A stretch of 64,000 nucleotides of DNA from Nocardioides mangrovi (GTDB lineage: Bacteria > Actinomycetota > Actinomycetes > Propionibacteriales > Nocardioidaceae): contig NZ_JAIQZJ010000003.1 in NCBI RefSeq assembly GCF_020073815.1, positions 124,001 to 188,000 of the forward strand, given 5' to 3'. Below the pieces are notes generated by a model that had not been told where the DNA came from, searched no databases, and was given only the letters and a program-made list of their open reading frames with translations. A program made the translations under genes and the position numbers. Within the stretch, counting starts at the first letter, position 1; each line of letters begins with the position of its first letter. This document shows positions 42,752 through 53,000 of this stretch, piece by piece.

Positions 42752-45700
42752 GCGGGTGGCACTCGCCGGAGGTCGAGCAGGTGGGGGTAGTCGGGGGTGG
42801 CGGCGCGTCGGCCGGCCTCGCGGAGCGCGCCGACGTCGATCGTCCCGGCGGTGTGGCCGCGCGGCTCGAAGCGGCTGTGCCGCCGGGCCTCGGCCTCCTG
42901 CGCGTTGACCGGCGGGTGCTCGTAGGCGCGGCCGCCCGGGTGCACGACGTGGTAGGACGCGCCGCCGAGCGAGACCGCGGCCGCGGTGTCGACCACGTCG
43001 AAGCGGAGCGGGGCGTGCACCGGGATGCTCGGGTGCAGGGCCGACCACGGCTGCCAGGCGCGGTAGCGCACCCCGGCGTACGTCTCCCCCGTCGGGGTGG
43101 TGGTCAGCGGCACGGGCACACCCTGACACGTGACGAGGTGCCGCGCGGGGTCGATCCCACGGACCAGCACCTGGAGCCGCTCGACGGAGGAGTCGACGTA
43201 GCGGGCGGTGCCGCTGCCGGAGGCCTCCTCGCCGAGGACGTGCCAGGGCTCGATGGCGCTGCGCAGCTCCAGCGCGATGCCGTCGCCGAGGGTGGCCAGG
43301 CCGATCCGCGGGAAGCGGAACTCGGTGAACGGGTCGAGCCACGACTCCTCGAAGGGGATGCCGAAGGCGCGCAGGTCGGCGGCGACCTCGGCGATGTCCG
43401 CGATGCAGCCGGCGGGAAGCAGGGCGTCCTCGTGGAGGCGGGTGCCCCAGCGGACGAGCGGCGCCGTCAGCGGGCGCTCCCAGAACATCGCGACCAGCGA
43501 GCGGACGAGCAGCGCCTGCACCAGCGCCATCTGCGGGTGCGGCGGCATCTCGAAGCCGCGCAGCTCCAGCAGGCCGAGCCGGCCGCGCGAGGAGTCGGGG
43601 CTGTAGAGCTTGTCGATGCAGAACTCGGCTCGGTGGGTGTTGCCGGTCAGGTCGGTGAGCAGGTGCCGCAGCGCCCGGTCGACCAGCCACGGCCGCGGCT
43701 CCTCGTCCTCGTCGAGGTCGGCGGTGATCCGGGCCAGCTCGGCCAGCGCGATCTCCATCTCGTAGACCGCCTCGGGCCGGCCCTCGTCGAAGCGCGGCGC
43801 CTGGCTGGTCGGGCCGACGAACCGGCCGGAGAAGAGGTAGGACAGCGCCGGGTGCCGCTGCCAGTAGGTGATCAGGCTGGCCAGCAGGTCCGGGCGGCGG
43901 AGCAGCGGCGAGTCGACCGGCTGGGTGCCGCCGAGGGTGATGTGGTTGCCGCCGCCGGTGCCGGTGTGCAGCCCGTCGAGGTCGAACTTCTCCGTGGTCA
44001 GCGCGCAGTGGCGAGCGGCGTCGTAGAGGGTCGTGGTGAGGTCGCGCTGCTCGGCCCAGCTGGCCGTCGGCTGGACGTTGACCTCGATGACGCCGGGGTC
44101 GGGGGTGACCACGAGCTGCGTGAGCCGCGGGTCCGGCGGCGGACCGTAGCCCTCCAGCACGAGCCGGCAGCCGGCCTTCGTCGCGGCGAGCTCGACGACG
44201 TGGAGCAGGTCGGCGTACGCCTCGAGCCGCTCGGTCGGCGGCAGGAAGACGTGCACGTGACCGTCGCGGACCTCGAAGGCGAGCGCGGTCGTCGCGGCGC
44301 CGGCCGGGTCGACGACGGTCACCTCCGGCACCGAGGGATCGAGCGTCGGGCCGGCCTCGAGGTACGACGGGGCCTCGGGCGCCTCGGGGTCGACCCACGA
44401 GATCGCGTCGAGCGGCAGCCGCAGCCCCACCGCGCTGGTGCCCGGTCCGAGCACCAGCCGGCCGCGACGGAAGCGCCAGGCCGGGCTGGTCCAGCCGGTC
44501 TCCTCGGTCGTCAGCGGCAGCACCCACCCGGTGGGCTCGGTGACGTCCGCGTCCAGGGGCGCGGCGGAGTCGGGCTCCTCGGGCGCCTCCCCCCACGGCT
44601 GGCGCGCCTCGGCGACCACGGCCGCGAGCGGATCCTCGTAGGCAGGGAGCAGCTGCTCGGCGGGCAGTCCGAGGAGCGCGGTGACCTCCTGCGCGAGCCG
44701 CTCGGCCACCTCGCTCTCGTCCGCACCGGGGGTCCACGGCGCGGCGAACCGGTCCGGGTCCGACCACAGCGGCTCGCCGTCGGTGCGCCACTGGAGCGCG
44801 ATGTTCCAGCGCGGCAGCGGCTCGCCCGGGTACCACTTGCCCTGCCCGCGGTGGACCACCCCGCCGGCGGCGTACGTCGCCCGCAGCCGCTCGGCGAGCT
44901 CGTCGGCGAGGGCGCGCTTCTCGGGGCCGTCGGCGTCGGTGTTCCACTGCGGCGTCGTCGCGTCGTCGCGGGAGACGAAGGTCGGCTCGCCGCCCATGGT
45001 CAGCCGGACGTCGCCGGCCACCAGGCGCCGGTCGACCGCCTCGCCGAGCGCGTCGATCCGCGCCCACTGCTCGTCGCTGTAGGGCTTCGTGACCCGCGGG
45101 TCCTCGTGCACGCGGGTGACGGTGTTGTGGAAGGAGAAGGTGACCTCGACCGGGTCGGTCGCGCCCTCGATGGGGGCGGCGTTGCTCGGGTGCGGGGTCG
45201 CCGAGAGCGGGATGTGGCCCTCGCCGGCGAAGAGCGCGGAGGTCGGGTCGAGCCCGATCCAGCCGGCGCCCGGGACGAAGACCTCGGCCCAGGCGTGCAG
45301 GTCGGTGAAGTCCTGTGCCGTCCCGGTCGGGCCGTCGAGGCCGACCATGCTGTCCGGGTCGGCCGCGAGCTGCACGAGGTAGCCGGAGACGAAGCGGGCG
45401 GCGAGGCCGTACTGCCGCAGCAGGCTGACCAGCAGCCACGCGGAGTCGCGGCACGACCCGATGCCCAGCGACAGGGTCTGGTCGGGGGTCTGGACGCCGG
45501 CCTCCATCCGCACGGAGTAGGCGACGTCGCCGTGGACGGCCGCGTTGAGGTCGGCGAGGAACTGCACGGTGGCGACGCCGTCGTCGGGCAGGTCCGGCAG
45601 CTTCTCGCGCCAGGCCGCGGCGGCGGTGCTGTCGTCGACCGGCCGGAGGTACGGCGCGAGGTCGGCGGCGAGGGCGTCCTCGTAGGTGAAGGGGAAGCGC

Positions 45701-45999
45701 TCGGCGTACTCCTCGATGAAGAAGTCGAACGGGTTGATCACCATCAGGTCGGCGACCAGGCCGACGGTGATCTCGAGGGTGTCGACCAACTCGTTGAAGA
45801 CCAGGCGGCCGACCCAGTTGCCGAAGGGGTCCTGCTGCCAGTTGAGGAAGTGCTGGGCGGGGCTGACCTGCAGGGAGTAGGCCTCGATCGGCGTCCGGGC
45901 GTGCGGCGCGGGCCGGAGCCGGACCACGTGCGGTCCCACCTCGACCGGGTGGGCGAACGCGTAGGTGGTGCGGTGCTCCAGGGCGACCTTGACCGACAT
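42748..45999 (-). CDS. DUF2126 transglutaminase family protein
   Basis: The 1083-residue protein opens with a transglutaminase N-terminal beta domain (ALEHRTTYAFAHPVEVGPHV) and core. The triad is Cys in GIGSCRDSAWLL, His in LHAWAEVF and Asp in GLDPTSAL. The rest (about 350-1080) is the DUF2126 extension, including the TGTGGGNHITLGG segment (about residue 670) and a long ligase-like region. The ATG is preferred over an upstream ATG because the homologous N-terminus starts at MSVKVALEHRT and a GGGAGG site lies 8 nt before it. It is the first of four coupled genes and probably acts with the ATP-grasp/alpha-E protein. Confidence 0.9.
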   Translation of the reverse strand: MSVKVALEHRTTYAFAHPVEVGPHVVRLRPAPHARTPIEAYSLQVSPAQHFLNWQQDPFGNWVGRLVFNELVDTLEITVGLVADLMVINPFDFFIEEYAERFPFTYEDALAADLAPYLRPVDDSTAAAAWREKLPDLPDDGVATVQFLADLNAAVHGDVAYSVRMEAGVQTPDQTLSLGIGSCRDSAWLLVSLLRQYGLAARFVSGYLVQLAADPDSMVGLDGPTGTAQDFTDLHAWAEVFVPGAGWIGLDPTSALFAGEGHIPLSATPHPSNAAPIEGATDPVEVTFSFHNTVTRVHEDPRVTKPYSDEQWARIDALGEAVDRRLVAGDVRLTMGGEPTFVSRDDATTPQWNTDADGPEKRALADELAERLRATYAAGGVVHRGQGKWYPGEPLPRWNIALQWRTDGEPLWSDPDRFAAPWTPGADESEVAERLAQEVTALLGLPAEQLLPAYEDPLAAVVAEARQPWGEAPEEPDSAAPLDADVTEPTGWVLPLTTEETGWTSPAWRFRRGRLVLGPGTSAVGLRLPLDAISWVDPEAPEAPSYLEAGPTLDPSVPEVTVVDPAGAATTALAFEVRDGHVHVFLPPTERLEAYADLLHVVELAATKAGCRLVLEGYGPPPDPRLTQLVVTPDPGVIEVNVQPTASWAEQRDLTTTLYDAARHCALTTEKFDLDGLHTGTGGGNHITLGGTQPVDSPLLRRPDLLASLITYWQRHPALSYLFSGRFVGPTSQAPRFDEGRPEAVYEMEIALAELARITADLDEDEEPRPWLVDRALRHLLTDLTGNTHRAEFCIDKLYSPDSSRGRLGLLELRGFEMPPHPQMALVQALLVRSLVAMFWERPLTAPLVRWGTRLHEDALLPAGCIADIAEVAADLRAFGIPFEESWLDPFTEFRFPRIGLATLGDGIALELRSAIEPWHVLGEEASGSGTARYVDSSVERLQVLVRGIDPARHLVTCQGVPVPLTTTPTGETYAGVRYRAWQPWSALHPSIPVHAPLRFDVVDTAAAVSLGGASYHVVHPGGRAYEHPPVNAQEAEARRHSRFEPRGHTAGTIDVGALREAGRRAATPDYPHLLDLRRVPPA

Positions 46000-46043
46000 G
46001 GCCACAGCCTCCCCGAGGATCGTTGCGAGGAGGTAACCCCGGC

Positions 46044-46508
46044 CTATCCGCGTGCGGTGAGCACCATCCCGTCGGCGGTCTCCAGGCGCCACTCGGCGGT
46101 CACCGGTCCGGCGATGCCCACCACGCCCGTCGAGACGACCCGGACGTCGCCGTGGGCCTCGGCGGTCCCGGCCAGCCGGGCGAGGTGGTCGACGGAGAGA
46201 CCGGAGACCTGCCAGCGCGAGCGCTCGGGGTGACTCGGCCCCACGTGGTCGGGGGTGCCCTGCTCGTCGAGCACGGTGGTGCTCACGTCCGCGCTGTCGA
46301 CCAGGATGCTGATCCGGTCGCCCTGCTTGGTGATCTCGGTGATGTGGCCCGCCTCGTGGCGGGTCTCGAAGCGCCGGCCCAGGTCGGGCAGGTGGCGCAG
46401 CTCGCGCAGCCGGCGGCGGGCGACGACCGCGGCGGCGGCCACGCAGACGGCGGCGGCGGTGAGGACGAGCAGGGCGAGGGCACCGATGACGGCGAAGACG
46501 GTGGTCAT
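46044..46508 (-). CDS. single-span membrane protein of unknown function
   Basis: The 154-residue protein has one N-terminal membrane segment (residues ~4-30, highly Ala/Val-rich) and a soluble domain with repeated beta-strand-like stretches (HITEITKQGDRISILVDS, VRVVSTGVVGIAGPV). No motif is recognised. It precedes the DUF2126 gene by 44 nt on the same strand and could be the operon's promoter-proximal member, but the gap prevents certainty. Confidence 0.7.
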   Translation of the reverse strand: MTTVFAVIGALALLVLTAAAVCVAAAAVVARRRLRELRHLPDLGRRFETRHEAGHITEITKQGDRISILVDSADVSTTVLDEQGTPDHVGPSHPERSRWQVSGLSVDHLARLAGTAEAHGDVRVVSTGVVGIAGPVTAEWRLETADGMVLTARG

Positions 46509-46561
46509 GCCCCTACGGTGGGCCGACGGCTTGTGGGTCTCCTGTGCGTCCTCTGTGCTGA

Positions 46562-47761
46562 TCAGAGGAGTCCGCGGTCGTCCTTGGCGCGCAGGATGCG
46601 GAGCGCCGCGCCGTCGACCAGCGCGCGGAACGCGGCGTGGTCGCGGGCGCGGGTGAGGACCGCGCCGTACATCGCCGGCAGCGTCTCCGGGTGGACGGTG
46701 AGCACCAGGTCGCCGCCGGCCGCGAGGAAGCGGGTCGCCCGCTGGCCCATCGGGACGCGGGCGACCTGCGCCGCGCCGCCGAGGTCGTCGGAGACGACGA
46801 CGCCGTCGAAGCCGAGGTCGCCGCGCAGCATCGTGCCGACGACGTACGGCGAGAACGCCGCGGGCCGGCCCGGGTCGAGCCGTGCGTAGATCGCGGTCGA
46901 CATCATCACCGCCGGTGCGCCGGCGTCGACGGCCCGCGCGAAGGGCCGGAGGTAGGCGTCGTGGCGGGTGGTGACGCGGTCGGTGACGCCCGCGTGGGTG
47001 TCGGTGTTGGCGTGCACGCGGCCCAGGCCCGGGAAGTGCTTGACCGTCGCGCCGACACCGCCGGCGGCCAGGCCGCGGACCAGCGCGACGGCGTGGCTCG
47101 CGACCCGCCGCGGGGTGAAGCCGAGCTCGCGGTCGTAGCGGCCGATCGGCGGGTTGTGCCGCGCCGCCCGCCGGCTCGGGACGGTGTCGGCGACGGGGGC
47201 GAGGTCGAGGTTGACCCCGGCCCGGCGGAGCTGGCCCGCCCAGGTCCGCGCGTGCGCCCTCAGGGTGGCCGGGGACCAGGTGCCCTGCACGAGGGCGGTC
47301 GGCATGTCGTCGAAGCCGCTGCCCTGCAGCACCTGCACCTGGCCGCCCTCCTGGTCGGCCGCGACGAGGAGGTCGACGCCGGCGGTCGTCCGCCGGGTGA
47401 CCTGCTGCTGCATCGTCCGCGAGACCCGGCGCGGGTCGCGCACCCCGTCGTAGCTGCGGCCGGTCAGGATCACGTTGCCGACGTGGTAGCGGCCGATCTG
47501 ACCGCGCGTCCGCGCGTCGACCTCGTCGGCCGGCGTACCGACCATGAACAGCTGCCCGACCTTCTGCGGCAGGCTCATCCGCGCGAGGACGGCCCGGGGG
47601 CTCCCCTTCGGCGGCTCGCGGTGGAGGGTGACCGCGTGGTGCACCCGCTGGGGCGGCGGCCCGCCCTCGGCGACGGGAGCGTGCGCCTGCGCCGGGCTGG
47701 CGGTGAGGACGGCGGCGACGGCGGTCAGGGCGGCCAGGGCGAGCGGGGCGGAGCGAGACAT
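46562..47761 (-). CDS. secreted GH3 family beta-N-acetylhexosaminidase-like protein
   Basis: The 399-residue protein has a cleavable signal peptide ending near SPAQAHA (residue ~27) and a GH3 barrel. Motifs include KHFPGLGRVHANTDTHAG, whose HFPGLGR departs from HFPGHG of the NagZ-type gene at 703-2136, and the nucleophile Asp in GVVVSDDLG. It is outside the cell, so it likely trims extracellular glycans or peptidoglycan fragments. The ATG begins the hydrophobic segment; the upstream frame extension has no signal-peptide character. The start is divergent from the ArsR-type gene, with operator-like repeats between. Confidence 0.85.
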   Translation of the reverse strand: MSRSAPLALAALTAVAAVLTASPAQAHAPVAEGGPPPQRVHHAVTLHREPPKGSPRAVLARMSLPQKVGQLFMVGTPADEVDARTRGQIGRYHVGNVILTGRSYDGVRDPRRVSRTMQQQVTRRTTAGVDLLVAADQEGGQVQVLQGSGFDDMPTALVQGTWSPATLRAHARTWAGQLRRAGVNLDLAPVADTVPSRRAARHNPPIGRYDRELGFTPRRVASHAVALVRGLAAGGVGATVKHFPGLGRVHANTDTHAGVTDRVTTRHDAYLRPFARAVDAGAPAVMMSTAIYARLDPGRPAAFSPYVVGTMLRGDLGFDGVVVSDDLGGAAQVARVPMGQRATRFLAAGGDLVLTVHPETLPAMYGAVLTRARDHAAFRALVDGAALRILRAKDDRGLL

Positions 47762-47827
47762 CGCGGGCGACCGTACCGACCCGGCGCCGCCGCCCGGTGG
47801 GCGCCCCGCCGGACGCGGCCGAATATG

Positions 47828-47840
47828 TAACGCGGAGTTA
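47828..47840. promoter_or_regulatory. TAAC-N5-GTTA site 1 (inverted copy of site 2)
   Basis: TAACGCGGAGTTA is flanked by G and C, giving GTAAC-N5-GTTAC. The exact reverse complement recurs at 47881-47893. Both lie in the divergent GH3/ArsR gap. Probably a regulator's half-site pair. Confidence 0.55.
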
Positions 47841-47880
47841 CGGGATCCACCGTGCCGTTCTGCCGGCTCAGCAGACTCCA

Positions 47881-47893
47881 TAACTCCGCGTTA
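47881..47893. promoter_or_regulatory. TAAC-N5-GTTA site 2
   Basis: TAACTCCGCGTTA is the exact reverse complement of site 1, with 40 bp between the two copies. Two such sites facing each other suggest looping or a promoter bracketed by operators. The regulator is not identified. Confidence 0.55.
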
Positions 47894-47911
47894 CTTGCAC
47901 TGGCGACGATC

Positions 47912-47941
47912 GCAAAGAATCGTTTGCAAATGAATCTTTGC
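47912..47941. promoter_or_regulatory. 30-bp near-perfect palindrome before ArsR-type gene
   Basis: The sequence is GCAAAGA at one end and TCTTTGC at the other, with TTTGCAAA exactly at the centre (47923-47930). Twenty-six of 30 bases are symmetrical. It is A+T-rich in a G+C-rich genome and lies 18 nt before the GTG of the ArsR-type regulator, as expected for an autoregulatory operator. Confidence 0.7.
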
Positions 47942-47958
47942 AGTCGTACGGTGACGAC

Positions 47959-48528
47959 GTGGACCTCACCTCGATCACCCCGTCGCCCCAGCAGCTCAAG
48001 GCGCTCACCCACCCGGTGCGGGTGCGGATGCTCGGGATGCTGCGCCTCGACGGGCCGGCGACCGCGACGGTGCTCGCGGACCGGCTCGGCCTCAACACCG
48101 GCGCGACGTCCTACCACCTGCGCCAGCTCGCCCAGCACGGCTTCGTGGTCGAGGACCCCGAGCGCGGCAACGCCCGCGACCGGTGGTGGAGGGCCGCGCA
48201 CCAGACGACGACCACCGACACCGCGGGTCCTGCCGAGCCCGAGGCGCGCGACGCCCTCGACGCCTACCTCCAGTCCGTGGTCACGGTGACGACCGAGCGC
48301 CTGCAGCGCTCGATCGAGGAGCTGCCGCTGCTGCCCGAGGAGTGGCGGGACGCGACGACCTACAGCGACTGGGTGGTGCGGCTCACCCCGCGCAAGGCGC
48401 TGGCGGTGATCGAGGCGCTGATGACCTCGATCCAGGAGATCGACGCCGAGGAGGACGACGACGAGGCGGCGCCGTTCGTGCTCCAGCTCAACGCCTTCCC
48501 CTACCCCGGCAAGGTCGGTGCGCCGTGA
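47959..48528 (+). CDS. winged-helix (ArsR-like) transcriptional regulator
   Basis: The 189-residue protein has an N-terminal winged HTH (about 10-75, LKALTHPVRVRMLGMLRLDGPATATVLADRLGLNTGATSYHLRQLAQHGFV) like ArsR and PadR/YczG-type regulators, then a helical C-terminal region. I use GTG at 47959 because the palindrome ends just upstream; a TTG seven codons earlier would lie inside the palindrome. No metal-ligand cysteines are present, so it is not a classical metal sensor. It overlaps the MFS exporter gene (GTGA), which it probably controls. Confidence 0.85.
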   Translation: MDLTSITPSPQQLKALTHPVRVRMLGMLRLDGPATATVLADRLGLNTGATSYHLRQLAQHGFVVEDPERGNARDRWWRAAHQTTTTDTAGPAEPEARDALDAYLQSVVTVTTERLQRSIEELPLLPEEWRDATTYSDWVVRLTPRKALAVIEALMTSIQEIDAEEDDDEAAPFVLQLNAFPYPGKVGAP

Positions 48529-49775
48529 CCACCCGCGCGAGCAGCCGTACGCCGATGCGCGGGTGGCTGGTCTCCGAGGCGATCTCGCTGACCGGCACCC
48601 GGGTCTCGATGATCGCGCTGCCGTGGTTCGTGCTCACCACGACCGGCAGCCCCACCCGGACCGGCGCGGTCGCGCTCGCCGAGATGCTGCCGCTGGTGGT
48701 GCTCAAGGTGCTCAGCGGCCCGGTCATCGACCGGATCGGCGCGCGCCGGGTGAGCATCGCCTGCGACACCGCCTCGGTCGCGGCGGTCGGGGCGATCCCC
48801 CTGATGCACGAGGCCGGCCTGCTCGGCTTCCCCCTCCTGCTCGTCCTGGTCGCCCTCGCCGGCGCGCTGCGCGGCCCCGGCGACGCCGCCAAGGCGGCGC
48901 TCACGCCCGCGGTCGTCGCCGAGGCCGGCGTCCCGATGGAGCGTGCGACCGGACTGCACTCGACGGTCGACCGCACGGCGGGGCTGGTCGGCGCCGCGGC
49001 GGCGGCCGCGCTCGTCGCCGCCCTCGGCGCCGCGGACGCGCTGGTCGTCGACGCCCTCTCCTTCGGACTCTCCGCCGCGGTCCTCGCGGCCACGACCGGA
49101 CGCCTGCCCCGGGTGCAGAGCGAGGAGGCCGGGGACGCGACGCCGTACGCCGCCCGACTGCGGCTGGGCTGGGACTTCCTGCGCCGCGACCGGGTGCTGC
49201 TGGGCGTCACGATCATGGTCGCGCTCACCAACCTGCTCGACGCCGCCTACGCCACCGTCCTCGTGCCGGTGTGGTCCGATGAGGTCGTCGGCTCCGCCGG
49301 CGGCGTCGCCCTGGTCTTCGCGGTCTTCGGCGGCAGCGCGGCCGCCGGGGCGTTGGTGGCCGCCGCCTGGGCGGCGCGCCTGCCGCGCTACCGCACCTAC
49401 CTGATCGCCTTCCTGGTCTGCGGGCTGCCGAGGTTCGCGGCCTTCGGCCTCGGGCTCCCGCTCGGCGTCGTCGTCGCGGTCATCGCGGTCTCGGGCTTCG
49501 CCGCCGGCTTCATCAACCCGGTCCTGAGCGCGGTGATCTTCGAGCGCATCCCGGAGCCGCTCGTCGGCCGGGTCTCGGCGCTGACCACCGCGATGTGCTT
49601 CGCCCTGATCCCGTTCGGCGGCCTCCTCGGCGGCTCGCTGGTCGCGGCCGCCGGGCTCGCGACGGCCATGCTCGTCGCCGGCCTGGCCTACTTCGTCGTC
49701 ACCATGGCGCCGGCCGTCGACCCGCGCTGGCGCGAGTTCGACCGCCGCCCGGAGCCGGTTCCCGTCCCGGCCTGA
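48525..49775 (+). CDS. MFS transporter (drug-efflux type)
   Basis: The 416-residue protein has about twelve spans and the DHA3-like pattern LSGPVIDRIGARRV (between helices 2 and 3) and LRGPGDAAKAALTP. The family exports macrolides, heavy-metal chelators or other drugs. It is coupled to the regulator by GTGA, forming the repressor-exporter pair common in actinobacteria. Substrate unknown. Confidence 0.88.
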   Translation: MTTRASSRTPMRGWLVSEAISLTGTRVSMIALPWFVLTTTGSPTRTGAVALAEMLPLVVLKVLSGPVIDRIGARRVSIACDTASVAAVGAIPLMHEAGLLGFPLLLVLVALAGALRGPGDAAKAALTPAVVAEAGVPMERATGLHSTVDRTAGLVGAAAAAALVAALGAADALVVDALSFGLSAAVLAATTGRLPRVQSEEAGDATPYAARLRLGWDFLRRDRVLLGVTIMVALTNLLDAAYATVLVPVWSDEVVGSAGGVALVFAVFGGSAAAGALVAAAWAARLPRYRTYLIAFLVCGLPRFAAFGLGLPLGVVVAVIAVSGFAAGFINPVLSAVIFERIPEPLVGRVSALTTAMCFALIPFGGLLGGSLVAAAGLATAMLVAGLAYFVVTMAPAVDPRWREFDRRPEPVPVPA

Positions 49776-50028
49776 CAGGAGATTCACAGGACCGAAAAGA
49801 AGCACGCCGTGAGGGCGCTCCGGCTGTAACAAATCGCGTCCTCGACCGATACAGGGTTCAACTAATTTCGCCCGCGGCGGCGGGCCCGACGGCGTGCCCT
49901 GCCGCCGTCATCGCTCTCTCGGGCGGGACAGGCGGGCCTTCCGCGGACCCCGGAGCACACCCCCCGAGCTCCGGACACCGACGTCTCCCCCGATCGCCGG
50001 TCTCCCGAGCCTGCCCTGAGGGAGCACC

Positions 50029-53000
50029 ATGCGTACACGCACCCACGCGATCAGGAGGGCGGTGGCCACGGCCGCCGCGAGCCTGGTCACCGCCGGCCTC
50101 CTGGCCGGCGTCCCCGGCGCCGCGGCCGCAGCGCCGGCAGCCCCGAGCGACTGGTCGGTCACGGCCGTCGCCGGCGGCTACCAGGTCTCGCTGGACCTGG
50201 ACGAGCCGCTGCCGGTCGTCGACGACGCCCCCGTGCTCGTCGTCGACGGCACGGACTACGGCATCGCCACCGAGTCGGCCGACGGCCTGACGCTGTCGAT
50301 CGTCACCAGCGACGCCTCCGTCGCCGACGCCGACAGCGTCGAGATGGCGTGGTCGAGCGGCACCGTCGAGCAGTCGGAGCCGACCGACGGCCCGGTCACC
50401 ACCACGCTCGCCAAGGCGCTCAAGCCGGTCGCGAAGAAGGTCGCCCGCCAGGCTGCGTACACCGACGGCTCGACCGCCGGTCCCTACAGCTACGTCGAGG
50501 ACGACTACGACTTCGGCGACCAGGCGATCCCGATGGCCGGCATCGGCGGCATCCGCGGCGAGATGACCGGCCGGATCTACCTGCCGACGACCGGCGGCGC
50601 CCGGCCGACGGTGGTGCTCCTGCACGGCCGCCACACCTCCTGCTCGACCCTCGTCAGCGGCACCCAGAACCCCAACCGCTGGCCCTGCGTCGACGGCCAG
50701 ATCGAGGTCCCGTCGTACAAGGGGTACGACGCGCTCGGGCAGCTGCTCGCCACGCACGGGTACGCCGTGGTGTCGATCTCGGCCAACGCGATCAACGCCA
50801 ACGACGCGCAGCTCACCCTGGACAACGGCGCGCTGGCCCGCGGCCAGCTGGTCATCGACAGCCTGGAGATGCTGAAGAAGGCCACCGCCGGCAACCCGGT
50901 CAGCTACTACGACGCGGCCCTCGACCAGACGCTCACCCTGGACCAGGCGCTCGCCTCCACCGTGCCGGACTCCTCGGGCCCGATCCCGACCGGCAGCCTG
51001 ACCGCCGCCGACCTGGTCGGCCGCTTCGACCTGTCGAACGTCGGCATCATGGGCCACTCGCGGGGCGGTGAGGGCGTCGTCTCCGCGGTGACGCTCAACC
51101 AGGCCCGCGCGAACCCGTTCGGCATCAACTCGGTGCTGCCGCTGGCGCCGGTCGACTTCGGCCGGATGACGGTGACCGACACCGACATGCTGGTGATCCT
51201 CCCCTACTGCGACGGCGACGTGTCGAACCAGCAGGGCCAGCACTTCTCCGACGACTCCCGCTACGCCTTCGACGACAACGCCCTGCGATCGACGGTCTGG
51301 GTCATGGGAGCCGACCACAACTTCTTCAACACCATCTGGACGCCCGGGTCCTACCCGTACTCCTCCAGCGACGACTGGAGCCCGACCGGCTCCTCGACCC
51401 GCAACGACACGGTCTGCAGCACCTCGATGGCCGGCAACCAGCGCCTCAGCGCCGCCGACCAGTCCCAGACCGGCGCGATCGTGATGTCGGACTGGTTCCG
51501 GCTGACGCTCGGTGGTGAGGACGAGTACCTCGACATGTTCGACGGCTCGGTCAAGCCCGCGCTCGACTCGGTCCCGGCCGCGGACGTCCGCGCCGTCGCG
51601 ACGGCTCCGGCCGACGACCGCGCCGACATCGAGACGTTCACCGGGCCGGCCGCCGACGTGCGCCTGTACGGGTCGGCGACCACCGCGGTGTGCGCCAGCG
51701 CCTCCGGTCGCACGCTGCCGCAGGCCCTGCCGGCCTGCGCCACGACGAGCACCCTCCGCTCGACGAGCGCGATGCCGCACTGGACGCCGGCGTCGTTCGC
51801 GCCCAACGTCCCGGCGACGCCGATGACGAAGTTCCTCTGGTCGAACGTGACGGGCGGCAGCGCCGCCTCGATCCGGGTCGGCGTGCCGGCCTCGGCCCAG
51901 AACGCCTCGTCGTACGACGCCCTCACGTTCAAGACCGCGCCCGACGAGTCGGTCCTGTCGGGCACGGACCTGACGGTCACGGTCGTCGACGGCTCCGGGG
52001 CCACCTGGTCCACGCTGGTCTCGGCGGTCAACCCGCTCGCGGTCAAGCGGATGCCGATCAGCGGGTCGACGACGCTGAACAAGATCGTCCTGCAGCAGGT
52101 GTCGATCCCGGTCGCCTCCATGAGCGGCATCGACACCAGCCACATCCGCGAGGTGCGGTTCGCCGCCGCCACGGGGCTGGACGGCACCGAGACCGGCGGC
52201 GTCTACCTCAGCGACCTCGCGTTCTCGCGCTGGGCGGTCGGCACCCCCGCGGTGACCGGCAGCCTCGCGACGATCGGCGTCGCCCCGACGACGATCGAGG
52301 AGGGCTCGGGCCCCGACACCCACGAGGTCGCCGTCGTGCTCAGCAAGCCGGTCGCGACCACGGTCTCCGGCTACTTCACGCTCATCGGCTCGACCGCCAG
52401 CACCGCCAAGGCGGGCCTGGCGATGGAGAAGGTGACGTTCGCGCCGGGCGAGACCTGCCAGACGGTCCTGATCCCGACGTACGGCGACAGCGCCGCGTCC
52501 TCGAGCGCCACGACGGCGTACAAGATGGACGTCGCGAACCCGCAGGGCGTCATCACCGGCGACCACGCGTTCGACAACGTCACCATCCGCGAGGACGACG
52601 GCCTCACCGCCGGCAGCCCGATCCCGGCCGTGGGCGAGCAGGGTGACGCGTGCGCCGAGTACGCCGCACAGTCGCGGGTGTTCCCGCTCGACGCCACCGC
52701 CACCAGCGTCACCGACGGGACGCCGGTCACGCTGACGGCGACCGGCTACCGGGTCGGCGAGACGGTGACGTTCGCCGAGGGCGGCGCGGTGCTCGGCACG
52801 GTGCTCGCCGACGCCGACGGGTCGGCGACGGTGAGCACCACGGTCACCGGCCTCGGCGCACACGCCTACACCGCGACCGGCGCCGGCTCGCTGCGGGACT
52901 CGGCGGTCACGGTGACCGTCCTCGCCCCGACGGCGACGTCCCTCGGGATGTCGCCGGCCACGCCCTCGGTCAAGCAGCCGGTCACCCTGACGGCGACCGT

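Noticed and set aside
42781-46233. Long open frame on the plus strand opposite the DUF2126 gene
   Set aside because: Val/Gly/Asp/Arg-rich low-complexity shadow with no recognisable domain; the minus-strand transglutaminase has a full catalytic triad.
49776-50028. Gene or riboswitch in the 253-bp leader of the large secreted hydrolase
   Set aside because: No supported reading frame or known riboswitch core; only a ribosome site next to the start is convincing.
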